Shown here: piece by piece, positions 1 through 5,343 of the stretch
Numbering within the stretch: the stretch's first letter is position 1
How the letters are laid out: each line of letters starts with the position of its first letter
Assembly: GCA_002343845.1 (NCBI GenBank)
Contig: DDSQ01000106.1
Span: 6,437-12,719 of the forward strand
Reading direction: 5' to 3'
DNA: 6,283 nt
From: Planctomycetes bacterium UBA2386
GTDB lineage: Bacteria; Planctomycetota; UBA1135; UBA2386
Translations under genes and position numbers: made by a program
Notes under the pieces: model-generated
What the model was told of the DNA's origin: nothing
What the model saw: only the letters and a program-made list of their open reading frames with translations
The model's database searches: none

Positions 1-996
1 CCGCGCGCCCGCGCCGTCGCACACGGCGAACTTGTCCGCGTACAGCGCCGCGGCGCCGAACTCGCCCTTGGTGTTCGTCGCGTAGAACTGCACCTGGAAG
101 TCGGGGCGGCCCTGCTTGTCGAGCAGGCGCTTGACCTTGGTCAGACGCACCACCCGCTTCACCGCGTCCAGGCACGCATCGGTCGGCGAGCGACCCGACG
201 CCATGCTGTGCACGATGAAGGAGCCACCGTTGGCGAGGATGCACGCCTCGCCGCGCCCGGTCGCGCCACCCGTGCCGACGTCGTTGTCGCAGTAGTTGCC
301 GCAGCCGAGCAGCGGCGAGTCCCCGACGCGCCCGGCGAGCTTGAACGCCAGCCCCGAGGTCGTCGTGCACGAGCCGACATCGCCGTTCGCCGCGACCGCG
401 CCGAGGTGGATCGTCCCGGTCTTGTGCTTGTAGCGGAAGAACCAGTCCTTGCCGTGCTCGCCGTTCTCGTCGGGCGAGATCCAGTCGTCGACCGCCGAAC
501 GCTTCTCGCGCCACTCGAGCCACTTCAGCCGCGACTTCTCGGTCAGCAGGTTCTCCTCGCGGAAGCCGTGGGCACGCGCGAAGCGCAACGCGCCCTCGCC
601 GACCAACAGCACGTGGTCGGTGTGCCGCATGACCTTCAGCGCGACCTGCGCCGGGTTCTTGATGTTCTGCAGCGCCGCGACCGCGCCACCGAGTCCCGAC
701 GGCCCGTCCATCACGCACGCGTCGAGTTCCACCACGCCGTCCTCGTTCGGCAGTCCGCCGATGCCGACGCTGTCGTCCTCGGGGTCGTTCTCGACGAGCT
801 CCACGCCCGCAACCGCCGCATCGATCGGCCGCCATCCCTCGTTCATCCGCTGCACCGCGAGTTCCACCGCCTTCAGGCCATTGGCGCTGGCCACCGCGAT
901 CGGCGAGCGCAGCCGCAACACCGCGGGCAGGCCCGGGGTCACGAGCGCACCCACCGCCGCCGACTGCAGGAACGAACGCCGCGAGAGGTCGTGCAT
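1..996 (-). CDS. Tat-exported glycosylasparaginase (N4-(beta-N-acetylglucosaminyl)-L-asparaginase), C-terminus off the window
   Basis: This is an Ntn-hydrolase precursor that cleaves the GlcNAc-Asn bond of glycoasparagine after self-cleaving into alpha and beta chains. The minus frame from the ATG at 996 runs 332 codons to the window edge without a stop. An N-terminal twin-arginine signal, SRRSFLQ at residues 5-11, followed by a short hydrophobic stretch, points to folded export. The predicted catalytic nucleophile is Thr195, in the context TGTIHLGAVA. Family residues that bind substrate follow at the spacing I recall for the Flavobacterium enzyme: Thr213, Arg223 and Asp226 in GRVGDSP, and Thr246-Gly247 in GATGRGEA. 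The residue before the scissile bond is Gly194, where classical enzymes have Asp. Family length suggests only a few dozen residues are missing. An AAGGT (plus-strand 1006-1010) lies 9 nt before the ATG. The gene is divergent from recQ. Family call is firm; the exact substrate is inferred, and an isoaspartyl peptidase-like activity is an alternative. Confidence 0.93.
   Translation of the reverse strand, partial: MHDLSRRSFLQSAAVGALVTPGLPAVLRLRSPIAVASANGLKAVELAVQRMNEGWRPIDAAVAGVELVENDPEDDSVGIGGLPNEDGVVELDACVMDGPSGLGGAVAALQNIKNPAQVALKVMRHTDHVLLVGEGALRFARAHGFREENLLTEKSRLKWLEWREKRSAVDDWISPDENGEHGKDWFFRYKHKTGTIHLGAVAANGDVGSCTTTSGLAFKLAGRVGDSPLLGCGNYCDNDVGTGGATGRGEACILANGGSFIVHSMASGRSPTDACLDAVKRVVRLTKVKRLLDKQGRPDFQVQFYATNTKGEFGAAALYADKFAVCDGAGAR
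975..982 (-). other. Twin-arginine (Tat) export motif
   Basis: The Arg-Arg pair (residues 6-7) with Ser before and Ser-Phe-Leu-Gln after matches the S/T-R-R-x-F-L-K Tat consensus. It sits five residues from the start Met and is followed by an Ala/Val/Leu-rich core (about residues 12-27). This supports the ATG at 996 as the true start and an extracytoplasmic location. The cleavage site is not clear. The coordinates cover roughly the Arg-Arg core. Confidence 0.8.
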
Positions 997-1032
997 GGTG
1001 CGTTGACCTTACTGCGGCGTAGGCTCGCGCGC
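997..1032. promoter_or_regulatory. 36-bp divergent intergenic region between glycosylasparaginase and recQ
   Basis: Only 36 bp separate the two divergent start codons, so each promoter must extend into the opposite gene or transcripts must be leaderless. A TTGACC at 1003-1008 resembles a -35 box for recQ, but no convincing -10 follows at normal spacing. On the minus strand AAGGT at 1010-1006 is a plausible Shine-Dalgarno for the asparaginase. AGG at 1021-1023 is a weak one for recQ. No operator-like palindrome was seen. Confidence 0.4.
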
Positions 1033-2712
1033 GTGCACGACCTCGACGCCGCCCTGCGCACATGCTTCGGCCACGCGAGCTTCCGCGGCCCGCAGCGCGC
1101 GATCGTCGAGCACTTCCTCGGCGGCGGCAGTGCCCTGGTGCTGATGGCGACCGGCGACGGCAAGTCGCTGTGCTACCAGCTGCCGGCCTTCGTCGGCGAC
1201 GGCCTCACCCTCGTCGTCTCCCCGCTGATCGCTCTGATGGACGACCAGGTCGCAGCCCTGCACGCGCGTGGCCTGCCCGCGACCTGCGTGCACAGCATGC
1301 TCGAACGGTCGGAGCGCGAACGTCGCCTGGCGCGCGTGAAGAGCGGCGAGATCCGCCTGCTGTACTGCACGCCCGAGCGGTTCCGCGTGCCGGGGTTCCT
1401 CGACGCCATGCGCGCGGCCTCGGTGCGCCGGCTCGCCGTCGACGAAGCGCACTGCCTGAGCCAGTGGGGCCACGACTTCCGCCCGGACTACCTGCGTCTC
1501 GGCGAAGTGCGCCAGGCGCTGGGCAGTCCACCATGCCTGGCGCTGACCGCCACGGCGACGCCCGACGTGCAGCGCGACATCCGCCGCACGCTCGACCTCG
1601 GCGATGCCCCGCGCTTCCACACCGGCGTCGCGCGCGACAACCTGTTCCTGTCGGTGCATCCGTGCGCCGGCGAGGACGACAAGCTCGCGCGCCTGCTCGA
1701 GCTGCTCGACCGCACCGGCGGCCCGGCGATCGTCTACTGCGCGCTGATCCGCGATCTGCTGCGCCTCGAAGGCGAACTGCAGCGGCGGCGTCTGCGCCCG
1801 CTCGTCTACCACGGCGATCTGTCGCCGCTGGAACGGCGCGCGCAGCAGCAGCGATTCCAGCAGAGCCCCGATGCCCTGATGCTGGCGACCAACGCGTTCG
1901 GCATGGGCGTCGACAAGGCCGACATCCGCGCCATCGTGCACTGGCAGGTCCCGCGCACGCTCGAGGCCTACTACCAGGAGGTCGGGCGCGCCGGCCGCGA
2001 CGGCGCGGGCGCCTTCTGCGAACTGCTCTACAGCGGCGAGGACCTCGCGATCCAGCGCGACTTCGCCGAGTGGGCCAACCCCGGGGCGGCGTTCGCGAAG
2101 GATGTCGTTCGTCATCTCGCGGGGCTCGGGGAACGGCTGCACGCGCTCGACCTCGAGGCGCTGCGGGACACGTTCCTGACCAAGAACCGCCATGACGGCC
2201 GAGTCGAGACGGTGCTTCGCCTGCTGCGCAGTGCTGGGTGCACGACCGGCGATCTCGGCCGCGACTTCACGCTCGTGCGCGTACCGGACGACGCCGAGAT
2301 CGACGGCTGGCTGCCGCCCGACAAGCGCCAACACGACCTGATGGGCCTGCTGCGCATGGTGCGCTACGCGACCGAAGGCGCGTGCCGCAAGCGCACGATC
2401 CACGAGCATTTCGGCTTCGAGCTCGACGAACGCTGCGGCGGGTGCGACGTCTGCACCGACGCGTCGGCGTGGCAGCGCGACCACCTGCCGCCGACCAAGG
2501 CGCTCACACGCGACGAGGCGGCGGCGGCGCCGGCCGAAGGATCCCCGGTGCAGCGCGGCGATTGGATCGAGGTGCGTGGCCTCGGCCTCTGCCACGTGCA
2601 GCGCGTCGATCGGCGCGGCAAGCGCTACTCGGCCACCGTCGAGCGCGCCGCGGACCTCGCGAAGCACGTCGTCGACCTCGCGGCCAGCGACTGGCGCCGC
2701 GTCGACCGCTGA
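1033..2712 (+). CDS. recQ: RecQ-family ATP-dependent DNA helicase, non-standard C-terminal half
   Basis: A 559-residue superfamily 2, 3'-5' DNA helicase of repair and recombination. Q-motif: FRGPQ, Gln21. Walker A: MATGDGKS at 38-45, Lys44. Motif II: DEAH at 137-140, then the RecQ aromatic-rich loop SQWGHDFRPDY. Motif III: TATATP. Motif V: ATNAFGMGVDKADIR. Motif VI: QEVGRAGRDG at 315-324, with the arginine finger. The zinc site is Cys451-x16-Cys468-x2-Cys471-x2-Cys474, the spacing of E. coli RecQ. About 127 residues separate motif VI from the first zinc Cys, against roughly 50 in E. coli. The extra part (about 345-436) includes a possible winged-helix-like stretch. No recognisable RQC winged helix or HRDC follows the zinc site; residues 507-559 look like a small beta barrel. 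GTG at 1033 was chosen because the conserved core begins right after it. The frame stays open to 208, but that part is antisense to the asparaginase. TTG at 1003 is a less likely start. Confidence 0.93.
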   Translation: MHDLDAALRTCFGHASFRGPQRAIVEHFLGGGSALVLMATGDGKSLCYQLPAFVGDGLTLVVSPLIALMDDQVAALHARGLPATCVHSMLERSERERRLARVKSGEIRLLYCTPERFRVPGFLDAMRAASVRRLAVDEAHCLSQWGHDFRPDYLRLGEVRQALGSPPCLALTATATPDVQRDIRRTLDLGDAPRFHTGVARDNLFLSVHPCAGEDDKLARLLELLDRTGGPAIVYCALIRDLLRLEGELQRRRLRPLVYHGDLSPLERRAQQQRFQQSPDALMLATNAFGMGVDKADIRAIVHWQVPRTLEAYYQEVGRAGRDGAGAFCELLYSGEDLAIQRDFAEWANPGAAFAKDVVRHLAGLGERLHALDLEALRDTFLTKNRHDGRVETVLRLLRSAGCTTGDLGRDFTLVRVPDDAEIDGWLPPDKRQHDLMGLLRMVRYATEGACRKRTIHEHFGFELDERCGGCDVCTDASAWQRDHLPPTKALTRDEAAAAPAEGSPVQRGDWIEVRGLGLCHVQRVDRRGKRYSATVERAADLAKHVVDLAASDWRRVDR

Positions 2713-2719
2713 CGTTCGT

Positions 2720-3793
2720 TCAGCGCCGGCGCCGCCGCAGGCGGCGCTCGAACATCGAACTGCCGCGCCGCGCGCCGAGCCGCTTCTTGTCGCGCTGCTG
2801 CGCTTCTTCGACTTCGCGCTCGTGCCGCCGCTGCTGCAGGAACGCCTCGACTTCGCGCTGCAGGTGCGCCGGATCCTGGAACCGCATCTCCGGCTCCTTG
2901 GCCATCATCTTCTCGAGGAAGTAGTGGAGTTGCGGCGACAGGTTCAGGGCGCGGATGCGCTCGCCGGACAACGACTCGAGCACCTGCTTGGCGAGCACTT
3001 CCTCGCTGGTGCGGCCTTCGAACGGCAGCGAGCCGGTGACCAGGTGGTAGAGCGTCGCACCGAGCGCGTAGATGTCGGCGCGGACGTCGAGCGCCCCGCT
3101 GCCCCGCGCCTGTTCCGGCGCGATGTAGTGCACGGTGCCGGCGGTGGTGTCCCCGCTGCCGGGACGCTCGGACCCGGCGATCGCGAAGCCGAGGTCGATC
3201 AGCACAGCACCCCGCTCCTCCGACCACAGCACGTTGCCGGGCTTGACGTCGCGGTGCACGAGCCCGCGCGCATGCAGCGCCCCCAACGCCGAGGCAACCT
3301 CGACCACGATCTGCAGCGCCGACTCTTCGTCGAGCCGCCCCTCCTCGGCGAGCACGTCCTGCAGGCACCGCCCGGGCAGTCGTTCCATCGCGAAGAAGAT
3401 GGTCTCGCCCTCCTTCGCGACGCGCAGGCCCTTGACGAGATGTGGGTGCTGCAGCGCCATCAGCAGCCGCGCCTCGCGCACGAACCGATCCGTCTGCACC
3501 GGATCCTTCGCGAGTTCGGCGCGCAGGACCTTCAACGCCACGGCCGAGTTGTCGGTGCGATCCACCGCCGCGAACACCCTGCCGACGCCGCCTTCGCCGA
3601 GCAGTTCGCCGGTCTCGTAGCGGGTCAGCACTGGACGAGTCCCGCCCTCGCTGCGCTGCCATTCCGACCACTGGGCGCTCGTGCACACGCCGCGTCCGAC
3701 CAGGAACGCTGCCGGATCGCCGCTCGCGAGCGCTGCGTGCGCCGCGTCCGCGGGAACAAGCCCGCGATGGACGAGCAGGGCCAGCAGCTTCAT
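2720..3793 (-). CDS. Soluble Hanks-type (eukaryotic-like) Ser/Thr protein kinase
   Basis: A 357-residue kinase that transfers ATP phosphate to Ser/Thr of protein targets. Gly loop: GEGGVG at 66-71. ATP-binding Lys: Lys88 in ALKVL. Alpha-C Glu: Glu107. Catalytic loop: HRDVKPGN at 180-187, with Asp182, Lys184 and Asn187. Metal-binding motif: DLG at 200-202, a common bacterial variant of DFG. The activation segment has Thr216 and Thr217 as possible autophosphorylation sites, then GTVHYIAPEQ at 219-228. Residues 1-56 are a short helical extension before the kinase fold. The tail (about 318-357) is charged and ends RRLRRRRR. I see no membrane segment and no PASTA, TPR or WD40 sensor domain, so it is probably cytosolic. 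ATG at 3793 was chosen because MKLLALLVHRG looks like a natural start, though no Shine-Dalgarno is visible. GTG at 3805 or 3889 could extend it. The gene is divergent from the Clp-type ATPase and convergent with recQ. The target is unknown. Confidence 0.92.
   Translation of the reverse strand: MKLLALLVHRGLVPADAAHAALASGDPAAFLVGRGVCTSAQWSEWQRSEGGTRPVLTRYETGELLGEGGVGRVFAAVDRTDNSAVALKVLRAELAKDPVQTDRFVREARLLMALQHPHLVKGLRVAKEGETIFFAMERLPGRCLQDVLAEEGRLDEESALQIVVEVASALGALHARGLVHRDVKPGNVLWSEERGAVLIDLGFAIAGSERPGSGDTTAGTVHYIAPEQARGSGALDVRADIYALGATLYHLVTGSLPFEGRTSEEVLAKQVLESLSGERIRALNLSPQLHYFLEKMMAKEPEMRFQDPAHLQREVEAFLQQRRHEREVEEAQQRDKKRLGARRGSSMFERRLRRRRR
2729..2747. terminator. 8-bp GC hairpin at the convergent recQ/kinase 3' ends
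   Basis: GCGCCGCC at 2729-2736 and GGCGGCGC at 2740-2747 are perfect inverted arms around a 3-nt loop (GCA). The hairpin begins 17 nt after the recQ stop and lies within the last codons of the kinase, where it encodes part of an arginine-rich tail. Neither strand has a T-tract after it, so it is not a classical intrinsic terminator. It could act as a weak terminator or a 3'-end stabiliser for recQ mRNA, or be only a by-product of CGG/CGC arginine codons. Confidence 0.35.
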
Positions 3794-3922
3794 CGGCGGG
3801 ATCACGGTGGGACTTGTGAGGAGGTCGGCGGACACGCGAGGTTTCGTGCGCGCGCCGTCAAGTCGGTCCGCCACCGCACCCGAAAACACCGCAGTCCAAC
3901 CAGGCCGTCAGGAGCAACCTAC
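3794..3922. promoter_or_regulatory. 129-bp divergent control region between kinase and Clp-type ATPase
   Basis: This is the only sizeable non-coding gap between divergent genes in the window and must hold both promoters if the chosen starts are right. AGGAG at 3910-3914 serves the plus-strand ATPase. On the minus strand a TTGACG (complement of 3856-3861) resembles a -35 box for the kinase, but no good -10 follows. No clear palindromic operator, riboswitch or repeat was seen. If the kinase starts at GTG 3889, the gap shrinks to 33 bp. Confidence 0.4.
3910..3914 (+). promoter_or_regulatory. Shine-Dalgarno AGGAG deciding the TTG start of the Clp-type ATPase
   Basis: AGGAG lies 8 nt before the TTG at 3923, an ideal spacing, and is the clearest ribosome-binding site in the window. 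The frame has no ATG near the start of the conserved protein, so this site is the main argument for a TTG start over the much longer open frame upstream, which is antisense to the kinase. Confidence 0.75.
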
Positions 3923-5272
3923 TTGAAGCATCCAGGGGCTGCGTTCGTCATCAAGTACTTCGACTTGATCGACGAGTTCATCAAGGTGCGGTGCTGCTCC
4001 GAGGAGCTGCTGCAAGAACTGCACGGCGCGCCGATCGCGAACAAGTCGGGCTACCGCCAGCGCGTCGTGCGCGCCTGCGTGCCGACGTTCGAGACCGAGG
4101 TGCTCGCGGCCGTGCGCCGCCTCGACGAGGGCTACGACCTCGAGATCGTCGAGGAACTGCTCTACCAGATCTGCATCGACGTCAACCCGTCGCTGGAGAT
4201 CCACCAGGTCGCGATCCCGTCGAACGGCACCACCAAGCAGACCGCCGAAGCCGACGACCCGTTCCTGCCGCGGCCGGGCAACGAGCAGGCGCGGCAGAAC
4301 CTGTTCCGCCGCGTGAGCAGCCTCGAACGCAACCTGCGGCAGCAGATCATCGGCCAGGAAGACGCGATCACGTCGCTGGTGCGCGCGGTCAAGAAGGCCG
4401 CCGTCGGACTCAAGCGCCCGACGCAACCGGTGGGCACGTTCCTGCTGGTCGGACGCACCGGCACCGGCAAGACCGAGCTGGCGAAGTCGCTCGCGCGCAA
4501 TCTGTTCGACGATCCGTCGGCGATGATCCGCGTCGACTGCAGCGAGTACGCGCTGCCGCACGAGTACGCGAAGTTGATCGGCTCGCCGCCCGGCTACATC
4601 GGCCACAACGAAGGCGGCTTCCTGACCGAGGCGATCAAGAAGAAGCCCAACAGCGTCGTCCTCTTCGACGAGATCGAGAAGGCGCACTACAAGGTGCACA
4701 ACCTGCTGCTGCAGCTGCTCGACGAGGGAATCATCACCGACAGCAAGGGCCAGACGGTGTCGTTCCACCAGGCGCTGATCCTGATGACGAGCAACCTCGG
4801 CATCGAGAAGATCGACGCGGTGCGCACGCGGATGGGCTTCTCGGCGGCCCACCGCCGGCAGAGCCTGCAGGACGTCGACCTGCGTTCGGTGACGTTCGAG
4901 GCGCTGCGCGAGTCGTTCCGCCCCGAGTTCGTGAACCGCATCGACGAGGTGATCCTCTTCAACCCGCTCGACGAGAAGGTCTGCCAACGCATCGCCGGCA
5001 ACATGCTGCGCGAGGTCGGCGACCTGCTGAAGCGCCGCGACATCACGGCGACGTTCTCGCCGGGCGTGCGGGTGCTGCTGGCGAAGCAGGGCTTCTCCGA
5101 GGAGTTCGGCGCGCGGGAGCTGCGGCGGCTGATCAAGCGCCGCATCGAGGACCCGCTGACCGAGCTGATCCTCGATCACGACCTCGGCCAGGGCGCCCAG
5201 GTCACGGTGCGCGTGCGTGGCGGCGAGTACGTGTTCGCCTGCGGCGACACCCCGGCGAGCCAACCGGCCTGA
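3923..5272 (+). CDS. Stand-alone single-ring Clp/HSP100-type AAA+ ATPase with novel N-terminal domain
   Basis: A 449-residue AAA+ protein resembling the second ATPase ring (D2) of ClpA, ClpB or ClpC; such rings unfold proteins by threading them through a pore. An IIGQ motif at 142-145 opens the ATPase. Walker A: GRTGTGKT at 177-184. Pore loop: GYIG at 224-227. Walker B: VVLFDEIEKAH, with Asp249 and Glu250. Sensor 1: Asn291 in MTSN. Arginine finger: Arg339 in FRPEFVNRID. Sensor 2: GAREL around 396-400. A Clp D2-small C-terminal domain follows. The Clp repeat N-domain, first ring and middle domain are absent. Residues 1 to about 120 are a mostly helical domain I do not recognise, with Cys24-Cys25. 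Met304-Gly305-Phe306 falls between sensor 1 and the arginine finger, where ClpA and ClpC have the ClpP-docking tripeptide. TTG at 3923 has a strong ribosome-binding site. It is divergent from the kinase and 71 bp upstream of the DUF21 gene. It is not ClpX: no zinc domain is present and the motifs are D2-like. The substrate is unknown. Confidence 0.9.
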   Translation: MKHPGAAFVIKYFDLIDEFIKVRCCSEELLQELHGAPIANKSGYRQRVVRACVPTFETEVLAAVRRLDEGYDLEIVEELLYQICIDVNPSLEIHQVAIPSNGTTKQTAEADDPFLPRPGNEQARQNLFRRVSSLERNLRQQIIGQEDAITSLVRAVKKAAVGLKRPTQPVGTFLLVGRTGTGKTELAKSLARNLFDDPSAMIRVDCSEYALPHEYAKLIGSPPGYIGHNEGGFLTEAIKKKPNSVVLFDEIEKAHYKVHNLLLQLLDEGIITDSKGQTVSFHQALILMTSNLGIEKIDAVRTRMGFSAAHRRQSLQDVDLRSVTFEALRESFRPEFVNRIDEVILFNPLDEKVCQRIAGNMLREVGDLLKRRDITATFSPGVRVLLAKQGFSEEFGARELRRLIKRRIEDPLTELILDHDLGQGAQVTVRVRGGEYVFACGDTPASQPA

Positions 5273-5279
5273 ACGCGGC

Positions 5280-5308
5280 GGCTGCCGTGGACGGTCACGG
5301 CCGCAGCC
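5280..5308 (+). terminator. Possible hairpin terminator after the Clp-type ATPase
   Basis: GGCTG-CCGTG at 5280-5289 can pair with CACGG at 5296-5300 and CAGCC at 5304-5308 around a GACGGT loop, leaving a 3-nt bulge (CCG). It starts 8 nt after the ATPase stop and ends before the DUF21 gene. No U-tract follows, so strong intrinsic termination is doubtful; it could attenuate read-through into the next gene. Confidence 0.35.
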
Positions 5309-5343
5309 CGTAGCGTCGTGCGCCCGGTTGTTGCCGGCCCGAC

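Noticed and set aside
208..1032. Upstream extension of the recQ frame to a protein of more than 800 residues
   Set aside because: The 275 extra residues are Arg/Val/Asp-rich low-complexity sequence antisense to the conserved glycosylasparaginase, and the RecQ core begins just after GTG 1033.
1009..2667. 552-residue open frame antisense to recQ
   Set aside because: Its composition is the reverse-strand shadow of high-GC codons, with no domain signal, while the sense frame carries every RecQ motif.
2625..3686. 353-residue minus-strand frame overlapping the kinase
   Set aside because: It is a frame-shifted copy of the kinase region, Arg/Ala/Gly-rich and without kinase motifs.
2576..3922. Upstream extension of the Clp-type ATPase frame
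   Set aside because: It overlaps recQ and runs antisense to the full kinase gene with no recognisable motif; AGGAG before TTG 3923 gives a better start.
3908..5263. 451-residue open frame antisense to the Clp-type ATPase
   Set aside because: It mirrors the codon structure of the ATPase; its Leu/Val/Glu/Arg-rich translation has no recognisable motif.
3923..5272. Calling the AAA+ gene clpX or clpB
   Set aside because: It lacks the ClpX zinc domain and the ClpB first ring and middle domain; the motifs are those of a lone D2-type ring, so no symbol is given.
5324..5337. CCGG-TTGTTG-CCGG small inverted repeat just before the DUF21 start
   Set aside because: Only a 4-bp stem in very GC-rich DNA; expected by chance.
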